From positions 1 through 64,000 of the forward strand of contig NZ_PDCH01000011.1 of the NCBI RefSeq assembly GCF_003315615.1: DNA of 64,000 nt, given 5' to 3'. Positions 1 through 8,600 of this stretch are shown here, piece by piece. This stretch comes from Bifidobacterium xylocopae. GTDB lineage: Bacteria > Actinomycetota > Actinomycetes > Actinomycetales > Bifidobacteriaceae. Made by a program: the position numbers and the translations under genes. Under the pieces are notes generated by a model that searched no databases, was not told the DNA's origin, and was given only the letters and a program-made list of their open reading frames with translations. Positions within the stretch are counted from its first letter, which is position 1. Each line of letters starts with the position of its first letter.

Positions 1-474
1 GGGGTGGGTGCCGGCAGGGCGCAGAGTTTTGCGGTGGGTGCCACGGGTGAGGTGTATGCCTGGGGCGCGAACAACGCCGGCCAGTTGGGTGACGGCGGCA
101 CCACCAACCGCACCACACCCACCAAAGGTGTGGAACCGGCCATAGAGGTGACCGGCGTCAAGTTCGACGGTCTCAATGGCGCTGGGGTCAGTCGCAGCAG
201 TGGCGGTCAATGGTCGGTCAGAACGCCGGCGCACGCCCAAGGCGATGTCGATGTCACCGTCGACTGGACCTTAGGCCGCCACAGCCAGGAGAGGTATACG
301 ATCGGCAACGGGTACAGATACGTCTGGGCCTTCAACCTGCCCAAGGCCGGCAGTACCGCCTTCTACCAACTCATCGGTCTCCTGCTCTGTCTGGCCAGTG
401 TGCTGGGGGCACTTTCCTACGCGGTACGTGAACTCACTCGCCGTTCGCAAGGCAGGCACATGCTGACGGAGTGA
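1..474 (+). CDS. RCC1-repeat surface protein, C-terminal part (5' truncated by window)
   Basis: The reading frame is open from the first base, so the N-terminus lies outside the window. The visible start of the fragment is one RCC1-type blade (VYAWGANNAGQLGDG followed by TTNRTTP). A short extracytoplasmic stretch follows, then an LPKAG motif, a hydrophobic segment (about residues 118-142) and a basic tail (RELTRRSQGR). That order, LPxxG then membrane span then positive charges, is a cell-wall sorting signal, though LPKAG is not the canonical LPXTG. RCC1 repeats form beta-propellers that usually bind proteins or glycans, so a surface adhesion role is an inference. A long GC-rich hairpin follows the stop. 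Confidence 0.75.
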   Translation, partial: GVGAGRAQSFAVGATGEVYAWGANNAGQLGDGGTTNRTTPTKGVEPAIEVTGVKFDGLNGAGVSRSSGGQWSVRTPAHAQGDVDVTVDWTLGRHSQERYTIGNGYRYVWAFNLPKAGSTAFYQLIGLLLCLASVLGALSYAVRELTRRSQGRHMLTE

Positions 475-501
475 GATCGTCGGTGGTTTGACCGACAGGA
501 A

Positions 502-549
502 CGGCATGCGGCCCCGCCCCTATATGACAGGGGGTGGGGCCGCATGCCG
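502..549 (+). terminator. Long GC-rich hairpin after the RCC1 gene
   Basis: The left arm CGGCATGCGGCCCC (502-515) pairs perfectly with 536-549, and the stem continues through a G-T wobble and four further G-C pairs to a small loop. It lies between the surface-protein stop and the oppositely oriented tRNA gene and could serve both. No T-tract follows, as is common for bifidobacterial terminators. Confidence 0.6.
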
Positions 550-587
550 CTATTGGCTAAGCCCTGATTGGCTATGGCGTATGACGA

Positions 588-663
588 TGGTGCCCCGGAT
601 GCGATTCGAACGCACGACACCTTCTTTAGGAGAGAAGTGCTCTATCCCCTGAGCTACCGGGGC
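588..663 (-). tRNA. tRNA-Arg (anticodon CCT)
   Basis: On the minus strand the cloverleaf starts GCCCCGGTAGCTCAG, has a five-pair anticodon stem (CTTCT/AGAAG) around loop CTCCTAA, giving anticodon CCT (reads AGG), a T-arm with GTTCGAATC, and closes with CCGGGGC plus discriminator A. The CCA end is encoded at 590-588. All helices can form by eye. Confidence 0.93.
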
Positions 664-793
664 AACGCTATAACACTGTAGCATGCGCCCGCGAAGGCAC
701 ATCGCCTTGGCTGGGCTATGAGGAACCCTTCGACCGCCTAAATAAAGGATAAAGTCCAACAAAAAATATCGTGTAAACCCAGTAATAGCAATG

Positions 794-821
794 TTTTCAC
801 ATGCTCTACAGAGGGTATACA
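794..821 (+). promoter_or_regulatory. Possible promoter of the LRR/MucBP surface protein
   Basis: The stretch 664-868 is noticeably more AT-rich than its surroundings and carries no recognisable gene. Inside it, TTTTCA (794-799) and TATACA (816-821) are 16 bp apart and point toward the surface-protein gene. The match to the consensus is only moderate. A nearby TTGACA (823-828) has no good -10 partner. Confidence 0.3.
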
Positions 822-874
822 CTTGACATATACCTGCAAGACGCTCGGGGGAGCCGGGCAGGAGAGGATTGCAC

Positions 875-2455
875 TTGCGCTGGATTATGCCCAGAATCAC
901 CAGGGCCATCATTGCCATGTTCATACTGATTTCGGTGTGCCTGGCGGGAACGGTCATCACGTCTCCGGCCAGGGCGGCCGAGACCGGAGAAAACGGGTCT
1001 TCCGCGCAGCCGCCCACCAAGGATGGTTCCGACCCTGTCGGCAAGGATGGGCCCGCCTCCGCCACCACGGATGGTTCCGACCCCGCCAGCAAGGCAACGC
1101 AGCAACCGAAGCTTGCGCCAAGGGGCGCGGGGATCGATTCATGGATGCCCAACAAGACCCTGCAAGCGGTCATCCTGGCGGACATGCAGAGCGAGGGCAT
1201 CCTGGGCCTTTCGGCCACGGTCGATGACATCACCAGAACCGATATGGCCCGGCTCACCACCATCTCCAACCATCCCAGCGTCCCCCAGCCCGACGGCAGC
1301 AAGAAGACCGAGTACTGGGAGCTGCGATCCGGGCGCCCGGGCACTGACCCCTTCTCCCTGGAGGGTTTGCAGTACGCATCGAACGCCGTCAATGTCCTCT
1401 TGGAGGTTCCCCCAGCCTACGCGGACAGCTCCAACTGCATGAACCAGTGCCAGGACAGGACCTACGGCGACATCACCGATCTGACCCCGCTCAAGGACCT
1501 GAGCAAGCTGCGCACCTTCCACTTCTTCGGCAACAGGATCAGTGACATCAGCCCCTTGCTTCCAGCCATCAACGACCCAGGTACCAGCTACGTCGATTTC
1601 CAGTACAACCAGATCGCGGACTTCTCCGGTATCCGCAACAGCAACCTGTCCGAGGACCGCAACAACCTGCACTACTTCTACAACTGGCCGGTGACCAGGA
1701 CCGTCTACGTCCGTCCGTCGAATCCGACCGTCACCGTGGATTACGCGGACCTGATCAAAGCGCCGAATGGCAAAACGTTCGAGCAGGCCTTCGTCAAGCC
1801 TTTCGACAGCGCGCCTGGTAAGGCCGTGGCGAGAATCATGTCCCGCAGCAACGGACTCATCAATGTGTTCTACAACGGCGCCTTGGATGGGTCGAGGCCG
1901 AATGTGGTGGACGGCAGCAAGATCACGTTCTCGGTGAGTGGCATCCCGCAGGAACCCGCCCCTACGCAGAGTCCTTTCGGCGGATATACGGTCGAACCCG
2001 CGGCCGGCATGGACAACAAGTTCTACCTGATCAGCTTCGTCAATCCAGGCGGTGTGAACAGCACGAACCATTGGTTCACCGTGCTGACCCCATATGTCAC
2101 CTCGCCACCCACTTCCGCGCCAGTGACCGTCCATTACAAGGACGCCGAAACCGGGGTTGCCATCGCCCCAGACGAGCAGGTGAGCGCCAAAGTGGACGAC
2201 GACATCAAGGTCGATCGCAAGATCATCGACGGCTATACCTACAAGGAGACCAGGCTGCCTGGCAATGGCAAGTTCACCGAAGACGCCCAGGAAGCGACGG
2301 TCTACTATACGAGGAACTTCCCCCTGCCCCGGTCAGGGGCGTTGCCAGTTGCGCGGCTGACAGGCGTGGCCCTGATCGCCTTGAGCGTCGCGGCCGGCGG
2401 CACCGTCCTGCTGCGGTCCTGCCGGCATCGTTGCGGAAGGCATGACCGCCGCTAG
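875..2455 (+). CDS. Secreted LRR/MucBP surface protein with LPRSG sorting signal
   Basis: Probably a wall-anchored adhesin. The N-terminus is basic, then a strong hydrophobic signal sequence ends near an ARA-A cleavage site. A low-complexity spacer with repeated DGSDP units follows (DNA repeat at 1021-1096), then an internalin-like leucine-rich stretch (DLTPLKDLSKLRTFHFFGNRISDISPLL), a beta-rich middle, and a MucBP-like module (VTVHYKDAETG...GYTYKET...TVYYTRN) close to the end. The C-terminus is LPRSG, a membrane span and an Arg/Cys/His-rich tail. GGAGAGG at 861-867 favours TTG 875; TTG 869 or ATG 887 are alternatives. MucBP modules elsewhere bind mucins, so the adhesion role is inferred from domains only. 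Confidence 0.8.
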   Translation: MRWIMPRITRAIIAMFILISVCLAGTVITSPARAAETGENGSSAQPPTKDGSDPVGKDGPASATTDGSDPASKATQQPKLAPRGAGIDSWMPNKTLQAVILADMQSEGILGLSATVDDITRTDMARLTTISNHPSVPQPDGSKKTEYWELRSGRPGTDPFSLEGLQYASNAVNVLLEVPPAYADSSNCMNQCQDRTYGDITDLTPLKDLSKLRTFHFFGNRISDISPLLPAINDPGTSYVDFQYNQIADFSGIRNSNLSEDRNNLHYFYNWPVTRTVYVRPSNPTVTVDYADLIKAPNGKTFEQAFVKPFDSAPGKAVARIMSRSNGLINVFYNGALDGSRPNVVDGSKITFSVSGIPQEPAPTQSPFGGYTVEPAAGMDNKFYLISFVNPGGVNSTNHWFTVLTPYVTSPPTSAPVTVHYKDAETGVAIAPDEQVSAKVDDDIKVDRKIIDGYTYKETRLPGNGKFTEDAQEATVYYTRNFPLPRSGALPVARLTGVALIALSVAAGGTVLLRSCRHRCGRHDRR

Positions 2456-2551
2456 AACCGCCGTACGCCGACCGAGATGGTCCGGTCCTGGCCTGGCTGC
2501 ACAATCGTTCAACACGGTTGATGAGCATAAGCGGTGCGGAGAGGCGGGGGC

Positions 2552-3577
2552 ATGACGGTGAATGGACGGGTGCCATGGGTTCGGTTCATAGGCACGGTCC
2601 TTGCCCGCTTGCTGACAGCGATCGCCTTGGTGGGCACCGGGGCCAGGCTGCTGCCCGGGCGGTTCGCCGATTGGCCCTTCCTTCCAGAAACCGTCTCGCT
2701 CACCCCCTGGTTCGCCCTCGCGGCCGCGTTCGCCCTGGTGCTGGGGCTGGCCTCCCGGCGTTGGTTGAGCGCCCTGCTGGCACTGGCCTGCCTGTGCGCG
2801 GGCGTCGCCTGGCAGTACCCCTTCTTCGCGGCCGACCATGACCTTCCCAAGGAGGCTTTGGCCGCAGGCAGCGCTGAGCTGCCTGTGACCGATGACGACG
2901 CCGCGCGGGTCATGACTGCCAACGTCTACAAGGGGCGGGCCGATCCCCAGGCCATCGTGCAGGCGGTACGGGAGAACCGGGTGGAGGTGCTGGCCCTGCA
3001 GGAAACCACCGAGGGGTTCGTCGCCGGATTGGAGCGGGCGGGTATCGGGAAGCTGCTGCCCTACGCCAAGGTCGCTTCGGCGGACGGAGAGTATGGCAAC
3101 GGTCTGTGGTCGGCCACCCCTATGGGCTCTCCGGCCCGGGATGATGTGGATTCCGCCGCCTCTCAGATGCCGGCCGGCACCGTGGACTTCGGGAGCGGTC
3201 GCCGGGTGCGGTTTGTCTCCGTACACACCACTTCGCCGGGAGTCGGCAAATGGGACCGGTGGAAGCGCAGCCTGGAGGATGTGGGTGCCATGAAGGGTCA
3301 TGTACACACCAGCTACGTGTTTCTGGGTGATTTCAATGCTTCGTATGACCACGCCCCCTTCCGTGATCTACTGGGTTCACGCTTCCGGGACGCCGCGCGC
3401 TACTCGGGGCACGGTTTCACGATGAGCTGGCCGAACGACCGCCCGGGCGTGCCTCCGTTCGCGGCGATCGACCATATCGTGTTCGACAGGGGCATACAGG
3501 CCGGCCAGCTCAGGACCATATCCATTCCCGGGTCCGACCACCGCGCTTTGGTTGGTACCATCTGGGTCGGTGTGTAA
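2552..3577 (+). CDS. Membrane-anchored endonuclease/exonuclease/phosphatase family protein
   Basis: The N-terminal 100 residues hold about three hydrophobic segments, so the catalytic part is likely displayed outside the membrane. The EEP fold follows with its hallmarks: TANVYKGRAD, the metal-binding Glu in ALQETTEG, a central HTTSPGVGKW, the catalytic GDFNAS block, AIDHIVF and the terminal SDHRALV. The substrate could be a nucleic acid, a phospholipid or an inositol phosphate; sequence alone does not decide. ATG 2552 is preferred over an upstream GTG (2534) because GGAGAGG at 2538-2544 is spaced 7 bases from it. It converges on xseB, with a hairpin between. Confidence 0.85.
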   Translation: MTVNGRVPWVRFIGTVLARLLTAIALVGTGARLLPGRFADWPFLPETVSLTPWFALAAAFALVLGLASRRWLSALLALACLCAGVAWQYPFFAADHDLPKEALAAGSAELPVTDDDAARVMTANVYKGRADPQAIVQAVRENRVEVLALQETTEGFVAGLERAGIGKLLPYAKVASADGEYGNGLWSATPMGSPARDDVDSAASQMPAGTVDFGSGRRVRFVSVHTTSPGVGKWDRWKRSLEDVGAMKGHVHTSYVFLGDFNASYDHAPFRDLLGSRFRDAARYSGHGFTMSWPNDRPGVPPFAAIDHIVFDRGIQAGQLRTISIPGSDHRALVGTIWVGV

Positions 3578-3641
3578 TCGCCAGCTGGATTCAGCAGGGG
3601 GCAAGCCTTGCGTGTCCATCAGTGGCGGACGTCAGGTAGAC

Positions 3642-3678
3642 CTAGGGGCTTGCGTCGGAAGTGATCGCAAGCCCCTAG
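3642..3678. terminator. Bidirectional terminator hairpin
   Basis: CTAGGGGCTTGCG (3642-3654) and CGCAAGCCCCTAG (3666-3678) form a perfect 13-bp stem with an 11-base loop, exactly between the convergent EEP-family gene and xseB. The symmetry suits termination from both sides. Confidence 0.8.
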
Positions 3679-3721
3679 ACCGGTAGCCGGAATCAATCGG
3701 GATTCCGGCCAGCGACATCGC

Positions 3722-4030
3722 CTATTCCAGGTTGGATTGGGTGCCTGCCGTGGCCCCCGCCGAGGCCTGCTCGGCCTGGGCCGCGTCCAGCTTGGCTCGC
3801 ACCTGTCCCAGGAGTTCCTGGGCGCGTTTGGCCAGTGCTTCGCCAATCTCCCACTGGCGCATGGAGGCGTCCAAGTCCAGGCCGCCGGCCTCAAGCGCCT
3901 GCACGGCTTCGATGAGTTGGTCGCGGGCGCGCTCGTAGGGGAGTTTGGCGATTGCCTCACGCTCCTTTTCGCTCAATGTGGAGGCCAGTGCCTCTTGGTT
4001 CCTGTCGGTGTGTTGTTGCTGGTCTGCCAT
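3722..4030 (-). CDS. xseB: Exodeoxyribonuclease VII small subunit
   Basis: A 102-residue acidic helical protein. The XseB core is clear: LPYERARDQLIEAVQALEAGGLDLDASMRQWEIGEALAKRAQELLGQVRAKLD, read in pieces as the two paired helices of the family. It binds several copies to XseA to form exonuclease VII, which degrades single-stranded DNA from both ends. ATG 4030 is chosen over ATG 4054 because AAGGAG lies 7 bases before it. The gene follows xseA by about 85 bases on the same strand, as a two-gene operon. An Ala/Gln-rich C-terminal tail is slightly longer than in the shortest homologues. Confidence 0.9.
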   Translation of the reverse strand: MADQQQHTDRNQEALASTLSEKEREAIAKLPYERARDQLIEAVQALEAGGLDLDASMRQWEIGEALAKRAQELLGQVRAKLDAAQAEQASAGATAGTQSNLE

Positions 4031-4114
4031 TGTCGGCTCCTTCGTTTCGGTCATTCGTGTTCTCGTTGCCGCTCGGTCGTCGCTCTTGTGGCCGATGCGG
4101 CGGGATGGCCCCGC

Positions 4115-5449
4115 TCAGCGTCCGTCGTCCAGGCTGGCCGTCTTACTGGCGGCCAGGGCGCCACGCTTGAGGGTGATCCTGAGCTCCGCCCCGTCCGCTA
4201 TGGCGTTCGCGTCGTCCGCCACGGCCCCGTCGGTGGTCTGGACCACCGCGTAGCCACGGTCCAGGGTGGATTGGGGGGAGAGGGCGGTCAGGGATGATTG
4301 AAGCTTCTCCACCGTAAGGGAGGCATCATCCACGATCCTGCGTAGGGCTATGTCCAGACGTACCTGGGCGTCGTCCACGAACCGCTGGGGTTTGTCCAGC
4401 ATCGTCAATGGCTGCGTCAGACTGGGGCGGTTGGCGTAGCCCTCGATCATGCGGGTCTCGTTGTCCACCAAAGCGCGGATGCGCGACTCGATCCTTGTAC
4501 GCGCTTCGCTGATGATGCCTTCCTGCTCGACGACGTCGGGCACCACGCGCTTGGCGGCGTCGGTGGGGGTGGACGCGCGCAGGTCGGCGGCGAGGTCGAT
4601 CAGCGTCCAATCGTCCTCATGGCCGATCGAGGAGACGATGGGCGTCTCGCAGGCGGCCGTTGCGCGTACCACAGCCTCGTCCGAGAAGCCGAGCAGATCC
4701 TCGAAGGACCCCCCTCCGCGCGCCACGATGATCACGTCCACCGACGGGTCAGAATCCAGCTTCCTGATGGCGGCGACCACCTCGGGAGGGCATTGCGGAC
4801 CCTGTACATGGGCATGTATCACGGAGAACTCGATGGTCGGCCAGCGCAGGCGTGCGTTGGTGATGACATCGCCCTCGGCCCTTGCCTGGGGTGCGCAGAT
4901 CAGACCGATGCGTTTGGGAAACTCGGGCAGGGGTATCTTGTTCGCGGCATCGAAGAGGCCCTCGCCCTTGAGGCGGCGCCGCAGCTGCTCAATCTGCTCC
5001 TTGAGGTCGCCGGTGCCTACGCGGCGGATGTCGTCTGCCATGAAACTCAGCCGGGTCTGTTTGACCCACAGGTCCGGCCTGCCATGCACCACCACCCGGT
5101 CGCCCTGGTGGAAGTCCCGCGCCTTGGCGGCGAACGCCCGGAAGCCCATCACGGATACGGAGATATCTTCGAAGTTGTCCCGGACCGTCAGGTAGGCCGA
5201 GCCGGCCCTGCGGGTGTTGATCTCGACGATCTGGCCCTCGACCCAGGCACCTGGCCACCGGGCCACGGCGTCGTGGTACTTCTGGCTCAGCACGGACACG
5301 GGCCAGGGGTCTTCGGCTGTGGTGTCCCGTGCCAGCCGAGGCAGTTCGCTCAAGGGTTTGGGCTGGTTGATCGAACCGGCGGGGGAGCCCCCTGCCGAGT
5401 AGCTGCCGCCAGGCCCGAAGACCGTCTCAATGGCCATGTCCAAGCGCAC
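4115..5449 (-). CDS. xseA: Exodeoxyribonuclease VII large subunit
   Basis: Catalytic subunit of exonuclease VII, processing single-stranded DNA in repair and recombination. An N-terminal OB fold (WPVSVLSQKY..., VEGQIVEINTRRAGSAYLTVRDN) binds DNA. The catalytic domain has KRIGLICAPQARAEGDV, VIIVARGGGSFEDLLGFSDE and VSSIGHEDDWTLIDLAADLRASTPTDAA, all typical. A coiled-coil C-terminal part ends in the DRGYAVV block. The length (444 aa) is normal. GTG 5449 has AAGGAGG five bases upstream; ATG 5437 is the alternative. It is transcribed with xseB. Confidence 0.95.
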   Translation of the reverse strand: MRLDMAIETVFGPGGSYSAGGSPAGSINQPKPLSELPRLARDTTAEDPWPVSVLSQKYHDAVARWPGAWVEGQIVEINTRRAGSAYLTVRDNFEDISVSVMGFRAFAAKARDFHQGDRVVVHGRPDLWVKQTRLSFMADDIRRVGTGDLKEQIEQLRRRLKGEGLFDAANKIPLPEFPKRIGLICAPQARAEGDVITNARLRWPTIEFSVIHAHVQGPQCPPEVVAAIRKLDSDPSVDVIIVARGGGSFEDLLGFSDEAVVRATAACETPIVSSIGHEDDWTLIDLAADLRASTPTDAAKRVVPDVVEQEGIISEARTRIESRIRALVDNETRMIEGYANRPSLTQPLTMLDKPQRFVDDAQVRLDIALRRIVDDASLTVEKLQSSLTALSPQSTLDRGYAVVQTTDGAVADDANAIADGAELRITLKRGALAASKTASLDDGR

Positions 5450-5631
5450 CTTGGCCTCCTTACATCCTGTCTATGATCCGGCTTCCACAATCCCGCGAGT
5501 CAGGGACAAAGCATAGGCCCGCGCAGGGCGGATCCGGGGTCTGCAAAGCGAACGCGGGTTATGCTACAAGCGTATCTTTCCTGTGCCGGCTGCTGACTTC
5601 CGGTCGGGTCAGGCGATAGCATATAAAGCAT

Positions 5632-8600
5632 ATGAGCCGTTATGGGCGGGCGCGGAAGCCGGGCGTCGGTTCCTCAGGCGGCAGGATGCGGGGTTCTGGC
5701 TTGATGGCGCAGGAGCGAATGGACGAGGGGCAAGCGAGCGGACGGGGCGCGCATCCGCCGCTGCGCGTGGGGCTCGACATTGGTTCGACGACGGTCAAGG
5801 CGGTGGTCCTGGCGGGGTCCTCCCGTCTGGAGGACTCCCTCTTCACCGATTACCGCCGGCACCATGCGAACGTACGCCAGTGCGTGGCGGAGCTGGTCAC
5901 CGACATCAAGCTGTCCCTGGCCCGCGGGGGGATGGAGGGGCGCCCCATACGTATGGCCATCACAGGATCGGGCGGCCTGGAGCTGGCCCGGCAGCTGGGC
6001 GCCGAGTTCGTCCAGGAGGTCATCGCAGAGACCGAGGCCATCTCCGCGACCTATCCCCAGGCCGACGTGATCATCGAGCTGGGTGGCGAGGACGCCAAGA
6101 TCACCTATCTCAAGCCCACGCCTGAGCAGCGTATGAACGGGTCGTGCGCGGGCGGCACCGGCGCCTTCATCGACCAGATGGCCACCCTGCTCAACGTGGA
6201 CGCGGCCGGCATGAACGAGTTGGCCTCCCACTATCGGACCATCTACCCGATCGCCTCCCGCTGCGGGGTCTTTGCCAAGTCCGACCTGCAGCCCCTGATC
6301 AACGACGGCGCGGCCAAGGAGGACCTGGCCGCCTCCATCTACAATGCCGTCGCCACGCAGACCATATCAGGACTGGCCTGTGGACGGCCCATCCGTGGCA
6401 ATGTCGTCTTCCTGGGCGGCCCCCTCTTCTTCATGCCCCAGCTGCGCGAGGCCTTCAAGCGCCTGCTGGAGGGCAAGGTCGCCTCCTACATCAACCCCGA
6501 GGCCGCCCACCTGTATGTGGCTTACGGGGCGGCCCTTGCGGCAGGTGGGGATGGGAGCGGAGTGGCGGACCCCGCCGGCGCGTCCACCGCCTATTCGCCG
6601 CAGACCGATGTCAACGACCCCTTCGGCCCGGCCTGGGGGCGTGACCCGGGAGAGGCTAGAAGGGTCCGGACGGTGGATGCCGTCAGCTTGGAACGGTCGG
6701 CCGTGCAGGATGCCACGGTCGGCGGTCGCAACACATGCCGCCTGCAATCAGGCGGTCGGACCGGGTCCGACAGCGGCACCCCGTCATACGACTCCGGGTC
6801 CGGCGGCGGTCAGGTCGCGGCCCCGGGTCCCGGATCGGTAGGAGCCCAGGAGGGGCACTTCGACCTGTCCAGCCTGGACGGGGTCCTTTCCGCTTTGGAG
6901 TCGCTCGAATCCATGCCCTCCACGGCCCGTACGGTCGACCCCCTGTTCAAGACGTCGGCCGCGCGTCGGGACTTCGAGCGGCGCCACGCCCGCGAGACCG
7001 TCGCCACCGGAAACCTGGAAGGCGCGCGCGGCCCGCATTTCCTGGGCATTGATGCGGGGTCCACCACCATCAAGGCCACCCTGATCAACGACGACAAGAC
7101 CATCGTCTGGTCCACCTACAGCACCCACCAGGACAGCCCCCTGGTCGCGGCCGCCCGGATCGTCAGGGACGTGCGGGCGGCCATGCCTGAGGAGGCGTGG
7201 ATCGCCCGTTCCTGCTCCACCGGCTATGGGGAGGGTCTGATCGCCGCCGGCCTGCATGTCGACGAGGGCGTGGTCGAGACCATGGCCCACTACCGGGCGG
7301 CCGAGGAGATCAGCCCCGGTGTCAGCTCGGTCATCGACATAGGCGGCCAGGACATGAAGTACATCGCAGTGAATGACGGGGTGATCGACTCCATCTGCGT
7401 CAACGAGGCCTGTTCGGCCGGATGCGGCTCCTTCCTTCAGACCTTCGCCCGTTCCATGGGCGTCTCCATCCAGGAGTTCACCCAACAGGCTCTGGCTTCC
7501 AAGGCCCCAGTGGACCTTGGCTCGCGCTGCACCGTGTTCATGAACTCGTCGGTCAAGCAGGCCCAGAAGGAAGGCGCCTCGCCTGAAGACATAGCCGCCG
7601 GCCTGTGCTACTCGGTGGTGCGCAACGCCCTGTATAAGGTCATCAAGCTGCGTGATGCCAACGCTTTGGGGCCCGTGGTGGTGGTCCAGGGCGGCACCTT
7701 CCTGAACGACGCGGTCCTGCGGGCCTTCGAGCTGCTGACGGGCCGGCGGGTGGCCCGGCCCAACATAGCAGGGCTCATGGGCGCATACGGGGCCGCGCTC
7801 ACGGCCCGCATGCACTGCCCGGACGACGGGGGAGAGGGGGTCGACGAACGCCTGGGCCGGGCCGAGAGCGGCCTGCTGGCCGGCGAGGCCCTGGACCATC
7901 TGGGCATGACCACCAGCCATGACATCTGCCGCCTGTGCCAGAACAACTGCAAGCTGACGATCACCGAGTTCGAGGACGGGGGACGCTACGTGACCGGCAA
8001 CCGCTGCGAACGCGGCGGCGACAAGAACCGCAAGCGGTCCGACCGGCCCAACCTGTACGATTTCAAGTACAAGCGCGCCTTCGCCTATCGCCGTCTGACC
8101 CCCGATAAGGCCACCCGCGGCGATATAGGCATCCCGCGTGTGCTCAACATGTACGAGGACTATCCATTCTGGTTCACCCTGCTCACCTCCCTGGGCTTCA
8201 GGGTCATGGTGTCAGGGCGTTCCAACCACGACCTGTTCGAGTCGGGCATGGAATCGATCGCTTCCGAGAACATCTGCTATCCGGCGAAACTGGTCCACGG
8301 GCACATCAGATCCCTGCTGGACAAGGGCGTCAGGACCATCTTCTACCCCTGCGTCTCGTACGAGCAGGAGCTGGTGGGCGGCACCGACAACCACTACAAC
8401 TGTCCGATCGTGGCCAACTACCCGGTGGTGGTCGAGGCGAACATGGCCGAGCTGGCGGGGCCCGGCGTGCGCTTCATGCGCCCATACTTCAACCTGGCCA
8501 ACCGCGGCAAGCTGGTAGAGCGCGTGGCCGCGGAGTTCGCTTGGGCCGGCGTGGGCGAGGACGAGGTCCGCCGGGCCGTGCAGGCGGCCTACCGGGAGGA

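Noticed and set aside
1021-1096. Tandem repeat resembling a CRISPR array
   Set aside because: Only two to three short imperfect copies, in frame, encoding DGSDP units of a surface-protein spacer.
1139-2134. A 331-codon antisense frame over the MucBP protein
   Set aside because: No similarity to any family and no ribosome binding site, while the sense frame has a signal peptide and a sorting signal.
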